Source: Desulfobacteraceae bacterium
GTDB taxonomy: Bacteria; Desulfobacterota; Desulfobacteria; Desulfobacterales; Desulfosarcinaceae
Direction of reading: 5' to 3'
DNA length: 38,121 nt
NCBI GenBank assembly: GCA_013003715.1
Contig: JABDIN010000013.1
Location: 1-38,121, forward strand
Each line of letters opens with the position of its first letter. Within the stretch, counting starts at the first letter, position 1. Under the pieces are notes generated by a model, which worked only from the letters and a program-made list of their open reading frames with translations, was not told the origin of the DNA and searched no databases. This document shows positions 1-8,359 of this stretch, piece after piece. A program made the position numbers and the translations under genes.

Positions 1-677
1 ACCACGATGGGGCGTTTCCCTTCGGAGGCCGCACTGAACTGCCCCCAGTATGCATCCTCCCACCCATTGGTCACCAACACATCATTGGCTTTGAGTTTTT
101 CCCAGAAATCAAGGTATCCGGGATCACCGAACCGACCGATTGTCGCCAGCAAAAAAGCGAGACCGGGTGATGACGTTGCCGGATCTTCGACCACGGTCAA
201 TCCCTTGTAGGCCGGTTTGATCAGGTCTGCAATATCTGTGGGCGGCATGATGCCGCGGGTCGAGAACCATTTTATATCATAATTCAGGCAGACATCCCCG
301 AAATCCACCGGGATCAGCCGGAATTCAGGGTCCAGTTTCAAGGCATCGTCGATGTTCCCAAGCATCGGTGATGCATAGGGTTCAAATATGCCGGCATCAA
401 GGGCCCGGCTCATGAATGCATTGTCCACCCCGAAAAAAACATCGGCCATGGGATTGTTTTTTGTCAGAATCGCCTGGTTGAGTGCAGCGCCAGCATCACC
501 GGCCTTCAGAAACCGAAGCTTCACGTTATTGGCGGTTTCAAATACTTCAACAACACCTTCACTGATATTAAAGCTGTCGTGTGACATGATAACAAGTTCA
601 CGGTTGCTGCCTGCCCACACCTGACCAGCTAAGGTCAGCGTTAACAAGGATAGCAGTACGGTTTTCATCGTCTTCAT
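1..677 (-). CDS. Thiamine-type ABC transporter periplasmic substrate-binding protein (5' part; runs off the window)
   Basis: Reading the minus strand from 677 gives an open frame to the window edge (225 complete codons). It starts MKTMKTVLLSLLTLTLAGQVWAG, a Sec signal peptide with probable cleavage after VWA. The mature part (ELVIMSHDSFNISEGV..., GDAGAALNQAILTKNNP, ADVFFGVDNAF, DFGDVCLNYD, VEDPATSSPGLAFLLA) is typical of the TbpA/ThiB thiamine-binding proteins, which capture thiamine in the periplasm for an ABC importer. A strong ribosome site (AGGAG, 5 nt spacing) fixes the start at 677; an in-frame ATG three codons later is less well spaced. The TPP riboswitch directly upstream supports thiamine or a precursor as ligand. 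The permease and ATPase genes probably lie beyond position 1. A related Fe3+-type binding protein is possible from sequence alone but unlikely with this leader. Confidence 0.85.
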   Translation of the reverse strand, partial: MKTMKTVLLSLLTLTLAGQVWAGSNRELVIMSHDSFNISEGVVEVFETANNVKLRFLKAGDAGAALNQAILTKNNPMADVFFGVDNAFMSRALDAGIFEPYASPMLGNIDDALKLDPEFRLIPVDFGDVCLNYDIKWFSTRGIMPPTDIADLIKPAYKGLTVVEDPATSSPGLAFLLATIGRFGDPGYLDFWEKLKANDVLVTNGWEDAYWGQFSAASEGKRPIV

Positions 678-774
678 TGTTTCTCCTCAGATGTTTGAAT
701 ATGATGGTATTGAATCGACCGGAAGTTGGGAAAACCGCAGGTAACTGAGGTATTGCCCGTTAGAAAAGGGCAAT

Positions 775-808
775 AAAAAAGACCATATTCCCGTAACGGA
801 TAATGGCC
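775..808 (-). terminator. Riboswitch expression platform: intrinsic terminator
   Basis: Downstream of the aptamer on the minus strand, GGCCATTATCCGT (808-796) can pair with the following ACGGGAATATGGTC (794-781), with two internal mismatches. It is followed at once by six T residues (780-775). This is the form of a Rho-independent terminator and suggests transcription attenuation when TPP is bound. A second small hairpin (TTGCCC 773-768 with GGGCAA 758-753) follows and could be part of the alternative fold. Confidence 0.75.
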
Positions 809-822
809 TGAAACATTTTTTT

Positions 823-920
823 GTTTCCTCCACCGGCATTACCCGGATCAGGTTCAACGGTCGGACTCAATCTCAAATCTCAGAGTCCCTCTCAGCCCGG
901 TTTGTCCAAGCTCCCGAATC
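823..920 (-). promoter_or_regulatory. TPP riboswitch (THI element)
   Basis: The minus strand carries the two diagnostic TPP-aptamer blocks: GGGCTGAGAGGG (about 900-889), then ACCTGATCCGGGTAATGCC (about 855-837). Between them is a variable arm whose ends, GGACTC and GAGTCC, can pair. A possible P1 closing helix pairs GATTC (920-916) with GGAAAC (828-823). These elements bind thiamine pyrophosphate and usually turn off thiamine synthesis or transport genes. Here the element lies about 145 nt upstream of the substrate-binding protein, with a terminator hairpin in between. Confidence 0.95.
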
Positions 921-940
921 CTTTTATGATCGAATGGGCA

Positions 941-969
941 ATCATACGTTTACAGCTTACACCTGTCAA
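941..969 (-). promoter_or_regulatory. Sigma70-type promoter of the TPP-riboswitch transcript
   Basis: On the minus strand there is a perfect -35 box TTGACA (969-964), a 17-nt spacer, and a -10 box TATGAT (946-941; 5 of 6 consensus). Predicted initiation is near 934, about 14 nt before the aptamer. Confidence 0.8.
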
Positions 970-1155
970 GGTAAGTTTAGACGTGCGGGCGGTTCGAAAC
1001 GGCTTGACACCAGCCGGCGTGCTAATTTAACTTGGCGAAACCGATTCACCATTGACCAAACTGAAGAAAAATCGGCGCTTACCTGCATTATTCAAATGAG
1101 TCACTCCGGGATGCCGCCGGCCAATGTGACCTATAGATATGGAAGGAGATACCAG

Positions 1156-2763
1156 ATGACGGAATTTCAATATAGTGCGATGTTGCCCCTGGGAGACGAT
1201 TCAACACCCTATCGGTTATTGACCTCCAAGTATGTTTCCATCGGGGATTTTGAGGGACAACAGATACTTAAGATCGCACCTGAGGCGCTGTCCCTGTTGG
1301 CGGAGACCGCTTTCCGGGAAGTCTCTCATCTGCTTCGTCCGGCCCATCTGAAATCGTTGGCGAAAATCTTCCATGATCCGGAGAGTTCAGGCAATGACCG
1401 GTATGTGGCGCTCGAAATGCTGAAGAATGCGGTTATTTCCGCAGATATGGAATTTCCCATGTGTCAGGATACGGGCACCGCGATTGTCATGGGGAAAAAG
1501 GGGCAGCAGGTATGGACCGGCGGCGGAGATGAGCTTGCACTGAGCCTGGGTGTATTCAATGCTTACACCCGGAACAACCTCCGGTATTCCCAGAACGCCC
1601 CACTGAACTTGTACGACGAGAAAAACACCGGGTGTAATCTGCCGGCCCAGATGGAAATCTATGCGGTACCGGGCAGGGACTATTCCTTCCTGTTTATTGC
1701 CAAGGGTGGGGGATCCGCTAATAAAACCTATCTCTATCAGGAGACAAAGGCGGTGTTGAATCCCGGCACGCTGGTGGATTTTCTGGTGGGTAAAATGAAA
1801 ACCCTGGGCACTGCGGCCTGTCCCCCATATCACCTGGCGGTGGTCATCGGCGGGACATCCGCGGAATTTAATTTGAAAACCGTCAAACTGGCCTCGGCCG
1901 GATACCTGGATGCCTTGTACATCTCAGGTAATGAAACCGGACAGGGATTCCGCGACCTGTCCCTGGAGGCGGATCTGCTCTCGCGTTCTCGGAAACTGGG
2001 TATCGGGGCCCAGTTCGGCGGAAAATATTTCTGCCATGACGTCCGGGTGATCCGGCTGCCCCGTCACGGCGCCTCCTGCCCCATTGGCATCGGTGTGAGT
2101 TGCAGTGCGGACCGCAACATCAAAGCCAAGATAACCACCGATGGCATATTCCTGGAGCAATTGGAAACCGATCCCGCCAAATATTTACCGGAACCGGTAA
2201 TGGATGAAAATCCGGCGATCTCTGTGGATTTAAACCGTCCCATGGATGACATCAGAGCCCAACTGACCCGGTACCCGGTTGCCACCCGTCTGTTGCTGAC
2301 CGGTAAAATTATCGTTGCCAGGGATATCGCCCATGCAAAATTGAAAGACCGGCTGGATCGGGGTGAGGGTCTTCCCCCATACCTGAAGGATCATATCGTC
2401 TATTATGCCGGACCGGCGAAAACCCCGGAAGGATATGCGTCCGGCGCCTTCGGTCCGACCACCGCCGGCCGCATGGATTCCTACGTCCCCCTGTTCCAGG
2501 AACAGGGATGTTCCATGATCATGCTGGCCAAGGGCAACCGGTCCAAAACGGTCACCGACGCCTGTAAACAATACGGCGGGTTTTACCTCGGCTCCATCGG
2601 CGGCCCCGCTGCCCGGCTGGGCAAAGAGTGTATCACCCGGGTCGAATTGCTCGAATACCCGGAACTGGGCATGGAGGCCATCTACATGATTACGGTTAAG
2701 GACTTCCCCGCATTTATCCTTGTCGATGACAAAGGGAACGATTTTTTTCAGGACCTGCTGTAG
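1156..2763 (+). CDS. Class I fumarate hydratase ([4Fe-4S] fumarase)
   Basis: This 535-residue protein matches class I (FumA/FumB-type) fumarases in length and motifs; they interconvert fumarate and malate in the cytoplasmic TCA cycle. The three cluster cysteines are visible: C103 in [11 protein letters not shown]222 in [10 protein letters not shown] and C316 in GVSCSADRN. Also present are KGGGSANKT (about 183-191) and, near the C-terminus, [11 protein letters not shown]. The frame is open from 934, but ATG 1156 follows an excellent ribosome site (GGAAGGAG) and begins the family-like part, so the upstream extension, which runs through the regulatory region, is not used. The gene stands alone, divergent from the thiamine-binding gene. 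A TTGACA at 1004-1009 with a weak -10 (TTAACT, 1027-1032) is a possible but poor promoter. Both N-terminal (alpha) and C-terminal (beta) parts are fused, as in FumA. Confidence 0.95.
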   Translation: MTEFQYSAMLPLGDDSTPYRLLTSKYVSIGDFEGQQILKIAPEALSLLAETAFREVSHLLRPAHLKSLAKIFHDPESSGNDRYVALEMLKNAVISADMEFPMCQDTGTAIVMGKKGQQVWTGGGDELALSLGVFNAYTRNNLRYSQNAPLNLYDEKNTGCNLPAQMEIYAVPGRDYSFLFIAKGGGSANKTYLYQETKAVLNPGTLVDFLVGKMKTLGTAACPPYHLAVVIGGTSAEFNLKTVKLASAGYLDALYISGNETGQGFRDLSLEADLLSRSRKLGIGAQFGGKYFCHDVRVIRLPRHGASCPIGIGVSCSADRNIKAKITTDGIFLEQLETDPAKYLPEPVMDENPAISVDLNRPMDDIRAQLTRYPVATRLLLTGKIIVARDIAHAKLKDRLDRGEGLPPYLKDHIVYYAGPAKTPEGYASGAFGPTTAGRMDSYVPLFQEQGCSMIMLAKGNRSKTVTDACKQYGGFYLGSIGGPAARLGKECITRVELLEYPELGMEAIYMITVKDFPAFILVDDKGNDFFQDLL

Positions 2764-2897
2764 CAGAAAAGGGGGCACGTGATAAAGAGCACACCTTAAG
2801 CGTGAGTTTGCACAACGGTATAAAAAATTATCCAATCCGCGGTCTGATAGAAAAAACACCCCGACCCTTCGTTTTTGATAAAATCGGTTTTTTGAAG

Positions 2898-3416
2898 ATG
2901 ACCTTATCGATAGAAACAGAACGACTGCGTCTCAGAGAATTTAAGATACAGGACAAGATGAATCTGATAGACATCCTTTCCGATGAGGATTCAATGAGGT
3001 TTTACCCTCATCCATTTTCAGAAAAGGAAGTTGAAGGGTGGATAGATTGGAACCTTAAAAACTATGCTGAGTACGGTTTCGGTCTCTGGGCTGTGATTTT
3101 GAAAAAGACAGATGTTTTCATCGGTGATTGTGGCATCACGCTCCAAAACATTGAAGGAGAGAAGCTCCCCGAAATTGGCTACCATATAGAAAGAAAGTAT
3201 TGTAATCAGGGCTATGCAACTGAAGCGGCGTTAGCCTGTAAAAACTACGCATTTGAGGTACTGGGGTTCTTAAAGGTGTACACTTATACTACTCCGGATA
3301 ACCTTTCGTCCAGAAGAGTTGCGGAGAAAATCGGAATGACTCCGGTTAAGAACTTCAGTAAAAAAGGAATTCAAGAAGTTTTATATGTGGCAGAAAGAGT
3401 CGATTGTCCGCAGTAA
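2898..3416 (+). CDS. GNAT acetyltransferase, RimJ/RimL-like
   Basis: 172 residues. The N-terminus (TERLRLREFKIQDKMNLIDILSD) and the block EIGYHIERKYCNQGYATEAA with Q-G-Y-A as the acetyl-CoA pyrophosphate loop are characteristic of RimJ/RimL-type GNATs, which acetylate N-terminal amines or small molecules. The later segment YTTPDNLSSRRVAEKIGM is the usual N-x-x-S-x-x-V-A-E-K-x-G-M motif. The substrate cannot be predicted. The start is the ATG before TLSIETERL; a GTG 96 bases upstream would only add unlike sequence. No strong ribosome site is seen. The gene looks more A/T-rich than its neighbours, which might mean recent acquisition. Confidence 0.85.
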   Translation: MTLSIETERLRLREFKIQDKMNLIDILSDEDSMRFYPHPFSEKEVEGWIDWNLKNYAEYGFGLWAVILKKTDVFIGDCGITLQNIEGEKLPEIGYHIERKYCNQGYATEAALACKNYAFEVLGFLKVYTYTTPDNLSSRRVAEKIGMTPVKNFSKKGIQEVLYVAERVDCPQ

Positions 3417-3606
3417 GCCGGAAATTGTTTCTGCTGCACGCCATTGAAACCGCTAATATAAATTGATAGAAGATAGGTGTTCTTTATTGAACCATGGAAA
3501 AAGCATGGCGAGTAAACTTGGATCGTTAGCATGAGATTTTCCGCGGCGCTGATGGGGCATTCTTAATTGGCATTGCCGCTCAATTCAGATGACCGAAAGG
3601 AGAGAC

Positions 3607-5442
3607 ATGAAACGTGAGTCGGCACTGATTCGTCGGATCCTGATTTTCTTCCTGTTACTTGTTTGCACCACGGCCGTCTTCGGCCAAGACCAACCACCAA
3701 GGCCAAACACAAGCTATGACAAATATCTGGTTGAAAGGATTCCGATATTCCAGGGCATAGACCTGGGCTTGGCGGGGAAGGGACGCTTCAGCGACATGGC
3801 GATCACTCCGGATGGAAAAACGGCGTGGCTCTGTGATAATCTGCATTCAATGACCATATCCGGATTCGATATTGTTTCGGGAAAGCATCTGAAGCGTTTC
3901 GGCCAGTTGTTCGGTCCCTCGTTTATCCATTATCATCCGGTGAGTAAACGATTGAATGTTGTGGAGGAGAACAGAACCGATGATCAAAGAGGCGCAATCG
4001 TGCGTATTTTTGATCCCGCCACCGGTCAACTTGAGCGTTCGATGCCTGTGCCTGACTGGCGGTTGCGTCGCGTTTCCAGCGCCGCCTTTTCACCTGACGG
4101 CGGACAATTGTGGCTTACATCGAGCTCTGGCCCTTCCAGTTTATATGGTGAGGTCTCCGCGGCACTTTTCCATATCAACCTGAATACTGGCCGGTGGCAG
4201 CAGCTTCATGGTCCGTCATTGCCGACCGCGGCAAGCCCGCCGTCTTTCACGGAGGTACTGGCCTATCCCGAGGATGCCGAACGAATATTGCGTGTGGCGA
4301 CGGATTCGTCCGGTGATGTATACGCCATCAATCTGAAGTGGCGGTTCCTCAGCGTTTTTCCTGGAGGTGCCGACAAACCCTTGCTGGAGCACGAACTTGA
4401 CTTTGAGCCTTCACTCCTTTGCCCTGCAGGTAAAGGAAAACTTCTCATCGCAGGAAGAGGAAAGGCTGTGGTGATCGACACCACGACAATGGCATACCAA
4501 CAGACGGCTGATCTCTCAGGTACGCCCACGGCGGTCTGCACGGATAGTGCGGGCAAGAGGGCTTTTATTGCGATGAAGGAGAAGGCGGATGTTCTGGTGA
4601 TGCACACCGAAAAAACAGCACCTGCGGCCTTTGCCCGTCCGGTTCATCTGCCGATGGATGATATTGGGAGGCTGTTTTTTCTTGACAATCCTGAACGGCT
4701 TGCGGGCATTGCATACCACGGATACAGACCGTTTGTGTTGAATCTGAAAACAGGCGCTGTGCTTACACGGCCGTTGGGCAAGTATTCCCCGGTTCAGCGG
4801 CTGAGGATCAATCACCGCACGCAAATGGGTGTTGTCACCTTTGATAATGACCGGATTGCGATTGTCAATCTGAAACCGGGTGGAACCTCGCGTACAATCC
4901 TTGTGGAAGGTCGTTTCATGGATGCGGTTTTCATTGGCGACGATACCGCTCTGGTATCCGATATGCGCAATAAACGTTTACTCCGTATTGATCTGCTGAT
5001 GGGCAGACCAAAGGGAAGCATTCCATTGAAGGATCATCCGTATGGGCTTGCCTCAAGCCCCGACGGTAAATCCGTGGGTGTTGTTTTTGGTCCGAACATG
5101 GCGCCCAAAACAGCGGTGGTGAATCTGGTCAGCGGCAGGGCAAAATACTATTCGAAACCCCGAAAGCTGCCCGAGGAATGGCATGACCTGCATGAACGCG
5201 CGAGCGGCAAAACGGCACGCGGGGAGAAAAGCGATGTCAGCATCCGTATTTCAAGAATGGGGGACAATCCCATGGTCACGCTAAGGCTTTTAAACGGCAA
5301 AACGGCTGTATTTACGCTGCCGGATCGATATGAATCCGGGTTGGTCTCTGTCGCTATAGGTCCAGATGAGCTTTTCGCCTATGTTTTGAGCAATCCGGAG
5401 AAGCCGGTCCTTTTCAAGTTCCGCCTCGGTCCTGCCGTTTGA
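3607..5442 (+). CDS. Secreted beta-propeller (YNCE/WD40-like) protein of unknown function
   Basis: 611 residues beginning with a Sec signal peptide (MKRESALIRR, then a hydrophobic run IFFLLLVCTTAVFG, cleavage before QDQ). The mature part has repeated propeller-blade signatures such as SDMAITPDGKTAWLCDN, SSAAFSPDGGQLWLTSS, PTAVCTDSAGKRAFIAM, YGLASSPDGKSVGVVFG and VAIGPDELFAYVLSN, so a periplasmic seven-bladed-type propeller is likely. No catalytic motif is recognised. An ATG 18 bases upstream is in frame, but the ribosome site AGGAG (3598-3602) is correctly spaced only for the ATG at 3607. The neighbours give no functional clue. It may be a binding or scaffold protein. Confidence 0.8.
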   Translation: MKRESALIRRILIFFLLLVCTTAVFGQDQPPRPNTSYDKYLVERIPIFQGIDLGLAGKGRFSDMAITPDGKTAWLCDNLHSMTISGFDIVSGKHLKRFGQLFGPSFIHYHPVSKRLNVVEENRTDDQRGAIVRIFDPATGQLERSMPVPDWRLRRVSSAAFSPDGGQLWLTSSSGPSSLYGEVSAALFHINLNTGRWQQLHGPSLPTAASPPSFTEVLAYPEDAERILRVATDSSGDVYAINLKWRFLSVFPGGADKPLLEHELDFEPSLLCPAGKGKLLIAGRGKAVVIDTTTMAYQQTADLSGTPTAVCTDSAGKRAFIAMKEKADVLVMHTEKTAPAAFARPVHLPMDDIGRLFFLDNPERLAGIAYHGYRPFVLNLKTGAVLTRPLGKYSPVQRLRINHRTQMGVVTFDNDRIAIVNLKPGGTSRTILVEGRFMDAVFIGDDTALVSDMRNKRLLRIDLLMGRPKGSIPLKDHPYGLASSPDGKSVGVVFGPNMAPKTAVVNLVSGRAKYYSKPRKLPEEWHDLHERASGKTARGEKSDVSIRISRMGDNPMVTLRLLNGKTAVFTLPDRYESGLVSVAIGPDELFAYVLSNPEKPVLFKFRLGPAV

Positions 5443-5627
5443 TCGGCTGGTCTTTACTTTTTGTATTCCGGGGGTCCACGAGCCCGGTAGACTTGACTTG
5501 GGGGTAATCGGGACAATCTTACCCCTGTTGCACCTGTTGATGTTCAGATAACACTTAACTTCTGAAAGGTCCGGTAGCGGAGTGATCCGCCGGCGCCCTT
5601 CAACTCGAATTTATAAGGAAACCAAAA

Positions 5628-7508
5628 ATGAATGCCGCACACTCCTGGGCCGACAGATACATTGAAAAGAAGGTGAGCCCCGCGCGGGCCATCGGTTATA
5701 TCCGATCCGGACAACGCCTGTTCATCGGGTCCGCCTGCGGTGAGCCGCAAGTGCTTGTCCGGGCTCTGGCCGATGCATGGCGGCAATTTACAGGACTTGA
5801 GATCATTCGCATGATGAGCACCGAAACCGCTTCATTGACCGCCATTGCCAACAAAACCCAGGATGTAAGCTGGAATATCCGCCAGATTTATCTGGGGTCC
5901 GCCGGGGTTGACACCATGGCGGAAAAATTACGGTTTTTCATGCCCATGAACATATCGGAGGTTCCCGGATTGTTCACGAGTAAGATGCTGCCCATCGATG
6001 TGGCGCTGATCCAGGTGTCCCCTCCGGATGATTTCGGCTGGACCAGCCTGGGGGTGTCCGTTGATGTTACCATGGCCGCCGCCTTGTCGGCCGATGTGGT
6101 CATCGCCCAGGTGAACCCCCGCATGCCCCGGGTATTGGGTCAAAGTTTCATACACGTGAACGATATCGATGTGGTGGTGGAGTGTGAGGAGGACCTGTTG
6201 TGCGTCGGTAAGGCCGAGCCGTCGGACCGTGCCATTCGCATCGGAAAAGCCATTGCCCGGTTGATCGATGACGGTTCCACATTACAGGTGGGACTGGATG
6301 CCGCTTCCCAGGCCACGGTTCAGGCATTGTCCCAGAAAAACGATCTTGGATTTCATTCCCAATACCTGACCGATGATATCATGCATCTATACGCAAAGGG
6401 GATTATCAACAACCGGCGAAAAGGATTCAATGAAGGCAAACTGGTGGCATCCGCGGCTATCGGCACCATGAATCTATATGAATTTCTCCACGATAATCCG
6501 GCGGTGGATTTCCATCCATCGGATTATGTGAATGACCCCTATGTGATCTCGCGCCATCACCGGATGGTCTCCCTGAACGTGGCCAAGACCATCGATCTCA
6601 CGGGGCAGGTGACCGCGGAAGCCGCCGCCCACACGCTTTTCGCCGGGATATCAGGCATCGCCGATTTTGTCCGCGGTGCCAAGCGGTCCAAGGGCGGCAA
6701 GTCCATCCTGATGCTGCCATCAACAACCCCCGATGATGCCGTGAGCAATATCATGCCCGTGTTGAATGACCGCGCCGTGGTGGTGCCCCGGGGAGATGTG
6801 CAATATGTGGCCACTGAATATGGTATCGTTAATCTGTTCGGCAAGAGCCTGCAGGAGCGGGCCATGGCGCTGATCAGCATCGCCCACCCCAATTTCAGGG
6901 AGCCATTGTTCGAAGCTGCCCAGAAATTAGGCCTGATCGCGCCGGAGCGAGCCCTGGGGGATAGCCGGTACGGTGTGTATCCCGTCCACCTGGAAGACAC
7001 CGTTGACATTGACGGCGGGCCGGTCACTATTCGGCCCGCCAAGCCGGTGGATGAGCGGCGGATTCAGGAACATTATTACAAGCTGGACAAACACGATGTT
7101 TTTCTGCGGTTTTTTCATGAAAAAAGCTGTTTTGCGCACAGTGATCTCGAATCCAAGGCGCAAATCGATTATGTGAAAGACCTGGTGCTCGTTGCGGTGG
7201 TGGGTGAAGTGGGATTCGGCAAGGTGGTGGCCATCGGAGAGTATCTGATGTTATACGACAACAATATGGCGGAGGTGGCATTTACCGTCAGCAAGGCGTT
7301 TCAGGGTAAGGGCCTGGGCAGGCTGTTGCTTAGAAAATTGGCGGAAGCCGCCAGGGATAATGGCTTGTCCGGATTAGTCGCGTATACGGCACCGGATAAC
7401 CGGGCCATGATCCGGCTGTTCAAAACACTCCCGTATAAAATTAAAACAGCGTTCACCAGTGATTCCCTGTCCCTGAGCTGTCGTTTCGACGAGCTCCGGG
7501 ATGGGTAG
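5628..7508 (+). CDS. Acetyl-CoA hydrolase/transferase-family protein fused to a Pat-like GNAT domain
   Basis: 626 residues. Residues about 10-440 follow the acetyl-CoA hydrolase / 4-hydroxybutyrate CoA-transferase fold (DVALIQVSPPDDFGWTSLGVS, QVNPRMPRVLGQ, LVASAAIGTMNLYEFLHDN, VVPRGDVQYVATEYGIVNLFG). Residues about 465-615 form a GNAT domain resembling bacterial protein lysine acetyltransferases of the Pat type (TIRPAKPVDERRIQEHYY, FLRFFHEKSCF, acetyl-CoA loop QGKGLGRLLL, APDNRAMIRLF). The position where CoA-transferases of this family carry the catalytic glutamate (HTEM-like motif) reads GFHSQYLTDD with Gln245, and the usual glycine motif GIGAIP reads GLDAAS. The transferase half may therefore be a CoA- or acyl-CoA-binding regulatory module rather than an enzyme (inference). 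A modest ribosome site (AAGGAAAC) precedes the ATG. Repeat copy A follows the stop. Confidence 0.85.
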   Translation: MNAAHSWADRYIEKKVSPARAIGYIRSGQRLFIGSACGEPQVLVRALADAWRQFTGLEIIRMMSTETASLTAIANKTQDVSWNIRQIYLGSAGVDTMAEKLRFFMPMNISEVPGLFTSKMLPIDVALIQVSPPDDFGWTSLGVSVDVTMAAALSADVVIAQVNPRMPRVLGQSFIHVNDIDVVVECEEDLLCVGKAEPSDRAIRIGKAIARLIDDGSTLQVGLDAASQATVQALSQKNDLGFHSQYLTDDIMHLYAKGIINNRRKGFNEGKLVASAAIGTMNLYEFLHDNPAVDFHPSDYVNDPYVISRHHRMVSLNVAKTIDLTGQVTAEAAAHTLFAGISGIADFVRGAKRSKGGKSILMLPSTTPDDAVSNIMPVLNDRAVVVPRGDVQYVATEYGIVNLFGKSLQERAMALISIAHPNFREPLFEAAQKLGLIAPERALGDSRYGVYPVHLEDTVDIDGGPVTIRPAKPVDERRIQEHYYKLDKHDVFLRFFHEKSCFAHSDLESKAQIDYVKDLVLVAVVGEVGFGKVVAIGEYLMLYDNNMAEVAFTVSKAFQGKGLGRLLLRKLAEAARDNGLSGLVAYTAPDNRAMIRLFKTLPYKIKTAFTSDSLSLSCRFDELRDG

Positions 7509-7510
7509 GG

Positions 7511-7650
7511 GATGTCAAATGACAAAGCTCGAAATTAAAATGGCGGTATGCTATCCATTTTTAAGGAACGCTTTGATCATAAATGAAGATCAATCGACAG
7601 CGTTCCTTCCTTTGTCATTTGAAATTACTTGACCTGTTTTCATCGGACAC
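7511..7650. repeat. Dispersed intergenic repeat, copy A
   Basis: The core runs from GATGTCAAATGACAAAGCTC to GTCATTTGAAATTAC, bounded by inverted TGTCAAATGACAAAG-type ends. The interior (ATGGCGGTATGCTATCCATT, then GATCATAAATGAAGATCAATCGACAGC) is shared with copies D and E. The right flank ACCTGTTTTCATCGGACAC (about 7632-7650) also occurs beside copy D, but there with the core in the other orientation. It lies directly after the CoA-transferase/GNAT gene. Confidence 0.85.
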
Positions 7651-7706
7651 GACTCCAGGCATATCATTATTACATGCGATTACCCTGTATCCATATCTAC
7701 TGAGTC

Positions 7707-7735
7707 TTGACATCCCTTGTGCATTGAAATAAATA
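7707..7735 (+). promoter_or_regulatory. Possible promoter for the GerMN/EF-G pair
   Basis: TTGACA at 7707-7712 is a perfect -35. A 17-nt spacer leads to TAAATA at 7730-7735, only 3 of 6 matches to a -10 box. It sits about 55 bases before the GerMN start, in a gap without genes. Read from sequence only. Confidence 0.4.
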
Positions 7736-7789
7736 CCAATATTCCCGTTGCATGGGGAATCAACCTTTATTTTCGCTGTCCTGATCAAC

Positions 7790-8359
7790 ATGAAAATGAA
7801 TAAAAATTCGGTATTTATGGTATTGGCGGCCATGGCGGCGGGCGCGCTGATTGTGATGGTCATCCAATGGCGAAGTGAAACGCCTGTGGAAACCGTCGCC
7901 GGTGACAATACGCAGACACTATTTGAGACCGATTCCACGGATGAACGGACCCATCTGTATTTTTCTGACCGGGAGCAACGCCATTTAATATCGGAACAAC
8001 GGCAACTCGGGCCGTCCGACAACCCGGTGGTATTCGCTGAAAATATCGTGAAGGCATTGATAAAGGGTCCGCGGGATGCATTGGTTGGAACGATACCTCC
8101 CGGTACGCGATTACGGGCGTTGTTCATCGACGACCGCCAAACCGCCTATGTGGATCTGTCCGGCGCGGTGACGGAAGACCACCCGGGCGGTGCGCAGACA
8201 GAATTACTGACCATATATTCCATCGTCAACTCCTTGATTCTTAATGTGGATGAGATCGAAACGGTAAGATTGCTCATTGGGGGGCGTGAAACCGTGACGT
8301 TGGCCGGCCATATTGATATACAAACCCCATTCAGTGCGAACATGTTGCTAATACGATGA
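7790..8359 (+). CDS. GerMN-domain membrane protein
   Basis: About 189 residues. One N-terminal transmembrane anchor ([18 protein letters not shown]) is followed by a linker and a GerMN domain (about residues 70-180): [73 protein letters not shown]. This matches the sporulation/germination-type domain that is widespread also in non-sporulating bacteria, where it occurs in envelope proteins. The role here is unknown. The frame is open from a TTG at 7748, but the ATG at 7790 (or 7796) begins the plausible anchor. Its stop overlaps the start of the EF-G gene (ATGA), so the two are likely co-transcribed and translationally coupled. Confidence 0.8.
   Translation: MKMNKNSVFMVLAAMAAGALIVMVIQWRSETPVETVAGDNTQTLFETDSTDERTHLYFSDREQRHLISEQRQLGPSDNPVVFAENIVKALIKGPRDALVGTIPPGTRLRALFIDDRQTAYVDLSGAVTEDHPGGAQTELLTIYSIVNSLILNVDEIETVRLLIGGRETVTLAGHIDIQTPFSANMLLIR

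Noticed and set aside
388-624. Plus-strand ORFs across 7-624
   Set aside because: The minus strand encodes a signal peptide and a binding-protein sequence with ribosome site and TPP riboswitch upstream; the plus frames are shadows.
934-1155. Longer fumarase starting at 934
   Set aside because: The extension runs through the divergent promoter region, lacks family similarity, and has no ribosome site, while ATG 1156 has a strong one.
5493-5520. Promoter TTGACT-N16-AATCTT before the CoA-transferase/GNAT gene
   Set aside because: Only three -10 matches and a non-optimal spacer; indistinguishable from chance.
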